A model generated the notes under the pieces. The model ran no database searches, was not told the origin of the DNA, and saw only the letters and a list, made by a program, of their open reading frames with translations. A stretch of 7,959 nucleotides of DNA, taken from NCBI GenBank assembly GCA_019245555.1, contig JAFARH010000120.1, forward strand, positions 1 through 7,959. The letters run 5' to 3'. Numbering within the stretch: the stretch's first letter is position 1; every line of letters starts with the position of its first letter. Origin of the DNA: Betaproteobacteria bacterium (lineage in GTDB: Bacteria > Pseudomonadota > Gammaproteobacteria > Burkholderiales > SG8-39). The position numbers were made by a program, and so were the translations under genes. Shown in pieces: positions 1 to 6,160 of this stretch.

Positions 1-2
1 CG

Positions 3-956
3 CCCGTAGTGCAGGAAGAGTGGAAGAAGGTCGATACGAGCAAGCTCGTGATGTGGGTCGTGTTCTGGGCGATCGCGGTGGTCATCGTGTCGGCGAGCCT
101 GGGAGTTCCGGTCGGCTACGCGGTGCTCGGCGTCGCCCTCGCCTCGATCTTCGTGCTCATCAACGGCATCAGCATCGGCATCTCGGACTCGAACCCGATC
201 TCGTCGGCTTTCGTCGTCGGCGTCACCGTGATGGCGCTCGCCGGCCTGACCAATCCCGTCGTTGGCCTCCTCGCCGGCGCGATCCTTCTCATCAGCACCG
301 TCGTCGGCGGCGACATGCAGCAGGATCGCTCGACGGGCTGGCGGCTCGGCACGAACCGCACGATCCAGTTCCGCTACCAGGTCATCGGCATCTTCATGGG
401 CGCGGTGTTCGCGGTGGTGATCACCAAGCTCTTCCTCGCCGCGTATCCGGTTCTGAAAGTCGACACTTTCCTGCATCCGGAGATGAAGAGCGGCAACTGG
501 CAGAGCGCCATGACGTACAAGTTCGCCGGGGTGCTGCGCGGCCTCGCTTCCAGCGAGACCACGACGCTCAAGCTCATGTGCCTCGGCATCCTCATCGGCC
601 TCGCGATCCAGCTGATCCGGCTCGCGCTCAAGCGCAGCGCCGCCTACCAGGCCTGGAAGGAGCGGAGCGCCTTCACGAAGAGCGCGGACTTCGTCATCGA
701 CACGATCATCCTGCCGGGCCCGTACGCCTCGAGCCTCGGCGGTTTCGTCGAGTTTCCGACGGCGCTCTGGTATGGCATGGGCGGCGTGTTCTCCTCCATC
801 TGGAACTGGGCAGCCGAGCGCAACAAGAAAGGCAAGGACAACGGCCAGCCGCAGGACATGGATACGACCTCGCTCATTGGCGGCGGCCTCATCGCCGGTG
901 AAGCCCTCGCCTTCCTGACGCTGGGCATCATCGGCCTGCTGGCCCTCACCAGATGA
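3..956 (+). CDS. OPT family oligopeptide transporter, C-terminal part (5' end outside the window)
   Basis: This is an integral inner-membrane protein of the OPT (oligopeptide transporter) family, whose members import peptides or metal chelates. Numbering from the GTG at position 9, about 315 residues are visible. Several hydrophobic helices can be seen, roughly at 13-33, 35-52, 66-98, 123-145, 188-207 and 288-312. OPT-like signatures are GISDSNPISS (57-66), GGDMQQDRSTGWRLG (100-114, the family's D-x-x-TG loop before a helix with a Q-x-x-G pattern) and SLIGGGLIAGEAL near the C-terminus. Full OPT proteins are usually about twice this length, and the frame is open to the window edge, so I read this as a 5'-truncated gene. 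GTG at 9 is an alternative start, because TAG at 7-9 in another frame could end an upstream gene. No ribosome binding site can be judged. The stop overlaps the next ATG by 4 nt, indicating an operon. Confidence 0.8.
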   Translation, partial: PVVQEEWKKVDTSKLVMWVVFWAIAVVIVSASLGVPVGYAVLGVALASIFVLINGISIGISDSNPISSAFVVGVTVMALAGLTNPVVGLLAGAILLISTVVGGDMQQDRSTGWRLGTNRTIQFRYQVIGIFMGAVFAVVITKLFLAAYPVLKVDTFLHPEMKSGNWQSAMTYKFAGVLRGLASSETTTLKLMCLGILIGLAIQLIRLALKRSAAYQAWKERSAFTKSADFVIDTIILPGPYASSLGGFVEFPTALWYGMGGVFSSIWNWAAERNKKGKDNGQPQDMDTTSLIGGGLIAGEALAFLTLGIIGLLALTR

Positions 957-1573
957 GTGAGGAAAACGCGGAAGACCGGGCGAAGCGCCGGCGCGGGCAC
1001 CTCAGCCTCGTCTTCTTCCTCGCCTACTCGGCGCTCGTCGTTTATCTCCTGATGAATCCGGTCACCCGCATCATCGGCGTCTTCAACGTCATCGTCGTCG
1101 GCTTCATGCTGTCGCACTACTTCCTGAAGTTCGTGATGGAACATCCGCAGCACTGGTGGCGGCTCCTCGTCTATAGCGGCTGGCACGGCAAGTACCGCGC
1201 CTTCCAGGGTCATCGCGTGCGAGTTATCGACGGCGAGCGGTATACGCCGTCGCGCGTCTTTGCGGCCGACATCTTCGAGATCCTCGGCCAGAAGCCTTCG
1301 CTGACAGACCTCGAGTTGCTCCAGACGCGATACGCCACCGGGTTCGAGAAAGGCACCGAGGATCCGGCCGAGGACGAATGGCTCTTTACCGACGAAGCCT
1401 GTGTCGGCTACGTGCAACGGCATATGGATGAGCAGCGCACCCAGCGCGGCCGCGACGCGATGAAGCTCGCGACGTGGCTCGAGCGCGAAGTGTTCATGCC
1501 CATCGACAACCGCCGCTCCGCCGCGACCGGCAAAACCTACGCATTTACCAAGGAAATGGTCCACCGACCCTGA
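953..1573 (+). CDS. Hypothetical membrane protein with two N-terminal helices
   Basis: I do not recognise this 206-aa protein. It has a short charged N-terminus (KRRRGH at 11-16), two hydrophobic segments at about 17-35 and 40-60, and then a soluble, mixed-charge domain of about 145 residues. By the positive-inside rule the N-terminus is probably cytoplasmic, which would put the soluble domain back in the cytoplasm. The soluble part includes WWRLLVYSGWHGKYRAFQGH (69-88) and an acidic stretch EDPAEDEW (136-143). No catalytic motif is evident. Its ATG overlaps the OPT stop (ATGA) and has no clear Shine-Dalgarno sequence, so translation is probably coupled to the transporter, and the protein may be an accessory to it. 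The stop codon lies inside the left arm of the palindromic repeat at 1570-1667, so the natural C-terminus may have been altered by insertion of that element. Confidence 0.8.
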   Translation: MSEENAEDRAKRRRGHLSLVFFLAYSALVVYLLMNPVTRIIGVFNVIVVGFMLSHYFLKFVMEHPQHWWRLLVYSGWHGKYRAFQGHRVRVIDGERYTPSRVFAADIFEILGQKPSLTDLELLQTRYATGFEKGTEDPAEDEWLFTDEACVGYVQRHMDEQRTQRGRDAMKLATWLEREVFMPIDNRRSAATGKTYAFTKEMVHRP

Positions 1574-1667
1574 ATTCGGGGTCAGGGCCGTAATTATTTC
1601 GGTCGTAAGCTCCGTCTCCAGTGATAATTCCCGCCTCCAATAATTACGGCCCTGACCCCGAATTCAG
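1570..1667. repeat. Perfect 29-nt inverted repeat with 40-nt spacer (REPIN-like palindromic element)
   Basis: The left arm (1570-1598) begins CTGAATTCGGGGTCAGGG and ends TAATTATT. The right arm (1639-1667) is its exact reverse complement over all 29 positions. Pairing stops at both ends: 1569/1668 and 1599/1638 do not match. The spacer at 1599-1638 is not obviously symmetric. Two inverted copies of a GGGGTCAG-containing unit around a short spacer is the architecture of REPINs, the non-autonomous elements mobilised by REP-associated Y1 tyrosine transposases (RAYTs). The name is by resemblance, since no second copy or RAYT gene is in this window. As RNA it would fold into a very stable stem-loop. 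It fills the whole gap between the flanking genes and provides the stop codon of the upstream one. There is no run of T after the stem, so it is not a canonical intrinsic terminator. Confidence 0.9.
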
Positions 1668-3344
1668 ATGAGCCCGTTCCGCACCAATTACCTCAAATAC
1701 GAAGAGATCACCCGCATCGTCCACGACTGGGCGAAGTCGAATCCCGGCCTCGTCCGCGTGAAGAGCATCGGCAAGAGCATCGAGGGTCGCGACTTCTGGC
1801 TGCTCGAGATCGGGAAGAACCCCGACCAGGCGCGCGCTGCCGCCTGGGTCGACGGAAACATGCACGCGATCGAGGTGTGCGGCTCGAGCGTCGCGCTCGC
1901 GATCGCTGAGGACGTGATCGCCATCCACCGCGGTGAGGACAAGACCGATCTGCCAGCGCACGTGAAAGAGCGCATCAAAGGCATCCTCTTCTACGTGCTG
2001 CCGCGCATGTGTCCCGATGGCGCCGAGCAGATTCTTACCGGCGGTGCGCTCGTGCGCTCGAACCCGCGCGACCGCCGGCCGCATCCGCCGCTACCCCGCT
2101 GGGTCACCGGCGACGCCGACGGCGACGGCCAGACGCTCTGCATGCGCCGCGAAGATCCGTCGGGTGAGTTCGTGGAAGACAAGGAGCTGCCGGGCGTGAT
2201 GCTGCCGCGCCAGCTCGAGGATCCCGGCCCCTACTTCAAGCTCTGGCCCGAAGGCACGATCGAGAACTTCGACGGCACTCACGTGCCCGACCCGGTCTAC
2301 CTCTCGGACAACGACATCGATTTGAACCGCAACTTCCCCTACGGCTGGAAGCCGGATAACGAGCAGATCGGCGCCGGCCCCTTCGGCTCGAGCGAGCCCG
2401 AGTCGCGCGCCGTGATCGAGTTCGCAACCACGCACCCGAACATCTTCTCCTGGCTGAACCTGCATACCTTCGGCGGCTGCTACATCCGCCCGCTCGGCGG
2501 CCAGCCCGACGTCAAAATGAACCAGGAAGACCTCGCCGTTTATCGCCAGATCGGCGAATGGGGCGACAAGATCGGCGGCTACCCGATGGTGAGCGGCTTC
2601 GAGGAGTTCATCTACGAGCCGGAGAAGCCGATCTACGGCGACATCACCGACTTCATCTATCACACGCGCGGCGCGATCGCCTACGCGTGCGAGCTATGGG
2701 ACCTTTTTGCACGCCTCGGAATCGAGCGCCCGAAGAAGAAATTCGTCGACTACTACAGCCACCTGACGCGCGAGGATCTGAAGAAGCTGGCGAAGCTCGA
2801 CAAGGAACTGAACAAGAGCCGCATGTTCCGGCCGTGGAAGAAGTTCAAGCACCCGCAGCTCGGCAACGTGGAGATCGGCGGCATCGCGCAGCTCGTCGGC
2901 CTCAACAATCCGCCGTATGAAATCCTGCCCGAGGTGTGCCAGCGCCAGTCGGCGATGTACCTACGCGTCGCAGCGATGGCGCCGACGCTCGAGCTGGACG
3001 TGAAGGTGAAGGAAGGACGCGTCGAAGTCGAGGTATCGAATGCCGGCTACCTGCCGAGCTACGTCCTCGACTCGGCCAAGAAGCTCAACCCGAATCCGGC
3101 GGTGTTCGTCGAAGTCGAGCCAATCAGCGGCGTCACCATCGATCCGCGTGATGCGCGCACCGAGGTCGGCCACCTCGAAGGCTGGGGCCGCGGCCTCTAC
3201 AACGAATACATCTTCTACCAGCGCAGCCTCGGCACCGTTTCGCGCCGCAGCGTATCGATCCCCGTGAAAGGTCGCGGCAAGCTCCGCGTGCGCGCGAAAG
3301 GCCTGCGCGTCGGCGAAGTGGTTAAGGAAATCACCGTCGAATAG
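1668..3344 (+). CDS. M14 family zinc carboxypeptidase
   Basis: This 558-aa metallo-carboxypeptidase should remove C-terminal residues from peptides. The N-terminal 30-50 residues follow the M14 pattern (Y-x-x-I, then IGKSIEGR). Zinc ligands are H66 and E69 (HAIE) and H266 (LNLHTFGG). R221 in DLNRNFP is the probable substrate carboxylate-binding arginine, and E342 (YACELWD) is the catalytic glutamate. Y323 may match Tyr248 of pancreatic carboxypeptidase A. About 152 residues separate E69 from R221, against 73 in carboxypeptidase A, so there is an insertion of roughly 80 residues containing an Asp-rich DADGDGQ loop (149-155). Residues from about 435 to 558 look like a C-terminal beta domain. 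No signal peptide is visible, so the site of action as written is cytoplasmic. An in-frame TGA at 1653-1655 forces the ATG at 1668, which sits directly after the palindrome and lacks a Shine-Dalgarno sequence. Confidence 0.93.
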   Translation: MSPFRTNYLKYEEITRIVHDWAKSNPGLVRVKSIGKSIEGRDFWLLEIGKNPDQARAAAWVDGNMHAIEVCGSSVALAIAEDVIAIHRGEDKTDLPAHVKERIKGILFYVLPRMCPDGAEQILTGGALVRSNPRDRRPHPPLPRWVTGDADGDGQTLCMRREDPSGEFVEDKELPGVMLPRQLEDPGPYFKLWPEGTIENFDGTHVPDPVYLSDNDIDLNRNFPYGWKPDNEQIGAGPFGSSEPESRAVIEFATTHPNIFSWLNLHTFGGCYIRPLGGQPDVKMNQEDLAVYRQIGEWGDKIGGYPMVSGFEEFIYEPEKPIYGDITDFIYHTRGAIAYACELWDLFARLGIERPKKKFVDYYSHLTREDLKKLAKLDKELNKSRMFRPWKKFKHPQLGNVEIGGIAQLVGLNNPPYEILPEVCQRQSAMYLRVAAMAPTLELDVKVKEGRVEVEVSNAGYLPSYVLDSAKKLNPNPAVFVEVEPISGVTIDPRDARTEVGHLEGWGRGLYNEYIFYQRSLGTVSRRSVSIPVKGRGKLRVRAKGLRVGEVVKEITVE

Positions 3345-3353
3345 CCGTATAGT

Positions 3354-3375
3354 CTCCTCACCCTCGGGGAGGAGG
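3354..3375 (+). promoter_or_regulatory. Ribosome binding site buried in a hairpin upstream of the substrate-binding protein gene
   Basis: A purine-rich GGGGAGGAGG run at 3366-3375 precedes the ATG at 3377. The AGGAGG part is only 1 nt from the ATG, so the 5' part (GGGGAG, 5 nt spacing) may be the working site. The upstream CTCCTC (3354-3359) pairs with GAGGAG (3369-3374), and CC (3361-3362) pairs with GG (3367-3368). A3360 is a single bulge and CTCG (3363-3366) is the tetraloop, giving 8 base pairs. The stem covers nearly all of the anti-Shine-Dalgarno-complementary sequence, so initiation may depend on unfolding, for example by ribosomes finishing the M14 gene at 3344. The pairing is visible in the sequence; a regulatory role is inference. 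Confidence 0.5.
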
Positions 3376-3376
3376 C

Positions 3377-4351
3377 ATGCGGCGGCGGCAGTTCCTAGCA
3401 GGTAGCGCAGCGCTGGCGTGGCCGCTCGTCGTCCGCGCGCAGCGCTCGACCCCGTTCATCGGCTTCCTCAATAGCGGCTCGTCCAACGAGCGCGCGCACC
3501 TCGTCGAGGCCTTCCGCGGTGGACTCAAGGAAGGCGGCTACGTCGACGGCAAGAACGTGGCGATCGAATACCGCTGGGCGGAAAGCCACCCCGATCTTTT
3601 GCCGAAGCTAGCGACGGAGCTGGTCGATCGCAAGGTTGCAGTCATCGTCGCGACCGGCAGCCTTGCGCCCGCGCTGGCGGCCAAATCCGCGACCAAGACC
3701 ATCCCGATCGTCTTCGTCGGAGCCGAGGATCCCGTGAAGCTCGGCTTGGTCGCTAGCCTCAGTCACCCCAGGGGCAATGTCACCGGCGTCACCGGCGGCG
3801 GGGCGGCGCTCCATCGCAAGCGCATGGAGATCCTGAAGGACGTGATACCGGGTGCCACGAAGATCGTCTACCTCGGCAATCCGGACAACCCAGACGCTAA
3901 GGCCTCGGCCTATGACGTTCTGGCTGCCGCAGAGGCTATGCGGATGCAGGTCGACATCGTCAACGCGAGGACGGAAGCCGAGATCGAAGCCGTCTTCGGC
4001 GCGATGAAGCAGATGCACGCCAGCGCGCTGCTCGTCGCCACCGATCCCTTCTTCACAAGCCGCCGCGAGCTGATCGTCCAGCTCGCCGCGCGCTACGCGA
4101 TTCCGGCGTCCTATTCCTTTCGCGAATTCCCCGAGGTCGGGGGCCTCATGAGCTACGGTCCGAATGTCGCCGACGTTTACCGCCAGGCGGGCATCTACGC
4201 TGCGCGCGTTCTCAACGGCGCCAAGCCCGCCGATCTACCCGTCCTTCAAGCATCCAGAATCGAGCTCGTAGTGAATCTAAAGGCCGCCAAGCAACTGGGC
4301 CTCTCCTTCCCGAGAGATTTCCTGGCACGCGTCGATGAGGTAATCCAATGA
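3377..4351 (+). CDS. ABC transporter substrate-binding protein (ABC_sub_bind family), Tat-type signal
   Basis: This 324-aa periplasmic binding protein has the type I, two-lobed fold of the ABC_sub_bind family. It starts with a twin-arginine-like leader (RRRQFLAG at 2-9, hydrophobic stretch to about 20, probable cleavage near A21). The mature part has family hallmarks: IGFLNSGS (28-35), AFRGGLKEGGYVDGKNVAIEYRWAE (45-69), a VIVATGS strand, TIPIVFVGAEDPVKLGLV and a SLSHPRGNVTGVT segment. Length is normal for the family. No permease or ATPase gene is adjacent, which is common for these proteins in proteobacteria; the ligand cannot be told from sequence. The start is supported by the purine-rich run at 3366-3375 and the leader. 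The stop overlaps the SoxC start by 4 nt, so the two are probably translated together. The gene follows the M14 peptidase by 32 nt. Confidence 0.92.
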   Translation: MRRRQFLAGSAALAWPLVVRAQRSTPFIGFLNSGSSNERAHLVEAFRGGLKEGGYVDGKNVAIEYRWAESHPDLLPKLATELVDRKVAVIVATGSLAPALAAKSATKTIPIVFVGAEDPVKLGLVASLSHPRGNVTGVTGGGAALHRKRMEILKDVIPGATKIVYLGNPDNPDAKASAYDVLAAAEAMRMQVDIVNARTEAEIEAVFGAMKQMHASALLVATDPFFTSRRELIVQLAARYAIPASYSFREFPEVGGLMSYGPNVADVYRQAGIYAARVLNGAKPADLPVLQASRIELVVNLKAAKQLGLSFPRDFLARVDEVIQ

Positions 4352-5625
4352 AAGATCTCGTTCCGGCAGCAGGCAACGGACTCTACGATCGCCGCGCATT
4401 CCTTCGTGGCGGCGCAGCCCTGGCGGCTGCCATGACCGGCTATTCGGTCAAGGCGGAGACGCTCACCGATCCGGTGTGGAGCAACGAACCGGGCACTCTG
4501 GTGCCGCCGTATGGCACGCCGTCGAAGTACGAGAAAGGCGTGGTGCGTACGCTCAGCAATCCGGACTTCGAGCCGCGCAACTCGCATGCGCGCACGCCGC
4601 ACCACCTGCTCCACGGCACCGTGACGCCGAACGGACTGCACTTCACCATCTCGCACGGCGGCAACGCCGAGATCGATCCGGCGCAGCACCGGCTCGCGAT
4701 CCACGGGCTCGTGAAGCGGCCGCTGGTCTTCACCGCCGAGGCGCTGATGCGGTATCCGACGGTGTCGCGCTTCACATTCGTCGAGTGCGGCGGCAACAGC
4801 GCGCCGATGTTCTCACCGGAGCCGATCCAGGCGAGCGTGCAGGCGCTGCACGGGCTCGCATCGTGCGCGGAGTGGACCGGCGTGCCTCTTTCGACGCTGC
4901 TCGAGGAGACCGGGATCGATCCGAAGGCGAAATGGGTCATCGCCGAAGGCGCCGACTCGCAACGCCTCTCCCGCAGCGTGCCGCTCGCCAAGATCATGGA
5001 CGACGCGATGGTGGCGCTTTTCCAGAATGGCGAGCGCGTCATGCCGGGCCAGGGCTATCCGATGCGGCTCCTCCTCCCCGGCTGGGAAGGCAACATGAAC
5101 GTGAAGTGGCTCCGGCGCCTCGAGCTCGCCGAGCAGCCGGCAATGAGCTACTACGAGTCGCGCACGTACTCGCAGATCCTGCCGAACGGCAAAGCCTTCC
5201 GCTTCTATTTCATCCAGGAAGTGAAGTCGTACATCACGCGGCCTTCGTTCGGCGTGGAGTTGAAAGGCCCGGGCTTCTACGAGATCTCGGGCGTCGCCTA
5301 TTCCGGCAACGGCAAGATCACCAAGGTGATGGTCTCGGCGGATGGCGGCAAGAGCTGGGCTGAGGCGGCGCTGCAAGAGCCCGTGAACAGCAAGTCGTTC
5401 ACGCGCTTCCGTGCGCCATGGGAGTGGAACGGCGGCCCGGCAGTCCTGCAGAGCCGCGCGTGGGACGACCAGGGAAACGTCCAGCCGACGCGGGCGGATT
5501 TCGTCGCGAAGCGCGGCGAGGCCGCGAAGGTCCCTTCGCCGCTCGCCTTCCCCAACCAGCATTTCAACAGCATCACGAGCTGGGCGATCGATGCGAACGG
5601 AGGAGTGCGCCATGTTTACGCGTAG
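4348..5625 (+). CDS. soxC: SoxC-type sulfite dehydrogenase, molybdenum cofactor subunit
   Basis: This 425-aa periplasmic molybdoenzyme subunit belongs to the sulfite oxidase / SoxC family and is predicted to oxidise sulfite, or sulfane sulfur when part of a full Sox system, passing electrons to a c-type cytochrome. A Tat signal is visible (DRRAFLRGG at 14-22, hydrophobic to about 31), as expected for a cofactor-loaded enzyme. The molybdopterin domain spans about 80-290, with the Mo-ligating cysteine C147 in VECGGNS and the conserved EWTGVPL (175-181). PGQGYPMRLLLPGWEGNMNVKWLRRLE matches the family closely. The C-terminal part, from about 290 onward, is the Ig-like dimerisation domain (ISGVAYSGNGKITKVMVSADGGKSW). 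Length fits SoxC. A weak GAGG (4337-4340) lies 7 nt before the ATG. The gene overlaps its neighbours by 4 nt upstream and 14 nt downstream. No soxXYZAB genes are visible, so the role may be sulfite dehydrogenation rather than the thiosulfate cycle. Confidence 0.92.
   Translation: MKDLVPAAGNGLYDRRAFLRGGAALAAAMTGYSVKAETLTDPVWSNEPGTLVPPYGTPSKYEKGVVRTLSNPDFEPRNSHARTPHHLLHGTVTPNGLHFTISHGGNAEIDPAQHRLAIHGLVKRPLVFTAEALMRYPTVSRFTFVECGGNSAPMFSPEPIQASVQALHGLASCAEWTGVPLSTLLEETGIDPKAKWVIAEGADSQRLSRSVPLAKIMDDAMVALFQNGERVMPGQGYPMRLLLPGWEGNMNVKWLRRLELAEQPAMSYYESRTYSQILPNGKAFRFYFIQEVKSYITRPSFGVELKGPGFYEISGVAYSGNGKITKVMVSADGGKSWAEAALQEPVNSKSFTRFRAPWEWNGGPAVLQSRAWDDQGNVQPTRADFVAKRGEAAKVPSPLAFPNQHFNSITSWAIDANGGVRHVYA
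5599..5605 (+). promoter_or_regulatory. Shine-Dalgarno site that sets the start of the cytochrome gene
   Basis: GGAGGAG lies 6 nt before the ATG at 5612, inside the last codons of soxC. It makes 5612 the clear start of the cytochrome gene. The same frame is open much further upstream, but there the codons read out of frame through soxC and give an Arg/Ser-rich, biased product. The protein begins with a clean signal peptide only from 5612. Confidence 0.85.
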
Positions 5626-6160
5626 CTTTCTCCTCCTGCCGCTCGCGACCCTGCTGCTCGCGACATCGGCCCTCGCGGCTGGACCAAATCTCGGCATGCC
5701 CCTCACGCAGGCAGATCTCGCAGCGTGGGACATCTTCGTCTTTCCAGACGGCAAGGGACTGCCGAAAGGCAGCGGCACGGCGGCCGAGGGTTCCGCGATC
5801 TACGCGCAGAAATGCATGCACTGCCACGGCGAAGGCGCCAAGGGCGGCATAAGCGCCGCGCTCGTCGGCGCGCCGCCGATCAAGAGCATCGACGCGCCTA
5901 AGACCATCGCCAATTTCTGGCCTTACTCGACCACGCTCTTCGACTTCATCCGCCGCGCGATGCCGTGGCAGCAGCCGCGCTCGCTCACTGACAACGAGGT
6001 CTACGCGCTGACCGCGTACCTCCTGGCGCAGAACAAGCTGATCGGCGAGAAGGACGTGATGAACGCGCAGGCGCTCCCGAAGGTGAAGATGCCGAACCGT
6101 GACAACTTCAGTCCTCGCTTCCCGGAGCTCATGCCGCGCAGTGGAGAGAAAGACCTGTGA
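5612..6160 (+). CDS. SoxD-like monoheme cytochrome c, probable electron acceptor of the SoxC subunit
   Basis: This 182-aa exported c-type cytochrome probably accepts electrons from the SoxC protein encoded just upstream. A Sec signal peptide covers residues 1 to about 23 (hydrophobic LLLPLATLLLAT, cleavage near SALAA). One heme-binding motif, CMHCH, lies at 68-72, and M117 in RRAMPW is the likely distal heme ligand. The segment WDIFVFPDGKGLPKGSGTAAEG (39-60) before the heme site matches the N-terminal heme domain of SoxD. SoxD of the Paracoccus type is about twice as long with two hemes, so this is a one-domain version, with no sign of a lost second domain: the stop overlaps the next ATG and no second CxxCH follows. 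The start overlaps the soxC end by 14 nt. It could also be called a SorB-like sulfite dehydrogenase cytochrome. Confidence 0.9.
   Translation: MFTRSFLLLPLATLLLATSALAAGPNLGMPLTQADLAAWDIFVFPDGKGLPKGSGTAAEGSAIYAQKCMHCHGEGAKGGISAALVGAPPIKSIDAPKTIANFWPYSTTLFDFIRRAMPWQQPRSLTDNEVYALTAYLLAQNKLIGEKDVMNAQALPKVKMPNRDNFSPRFPELMPRSGEKDL

Noticed and set aside
644..1564. Reverse-strand ORF of 306 codons across the end of the OPT gene and the membrane protein gene
   Set aside because: It spans two co-oriented genes with a coherent overlap; its composition is that of an antisense shadow and it has no domain signature.
1570..1667. Intrinsic transcription terminator
   Set aside because: The stem is long enough but no T-run follows it, and the arms and spacer organisation fit a REP-type element better. 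A partial effect on read-through cannot be excluded.
1570..1667. CRISPR repeat unit
   Set aside because: There is one inverted pair and one spacer, no direct repeats and no cas gene.
3348..3353. TATAGT as a -10 promoter box for the substrate-binding protein gene
   Set aside because: No acceptable -35 hexamer at 16-18 nt upstream, and the gene is only 32 nt from the preceding one; chance match is likely.
5411..5611. Upstream extension of the cytochrome frame into soxC
   Set aside because: The extra 67 residues are Arg/Ser-rich out-of-frame soxC sequence; the strong Shine-Dalgarno and signal peptide fix the start at 5612.
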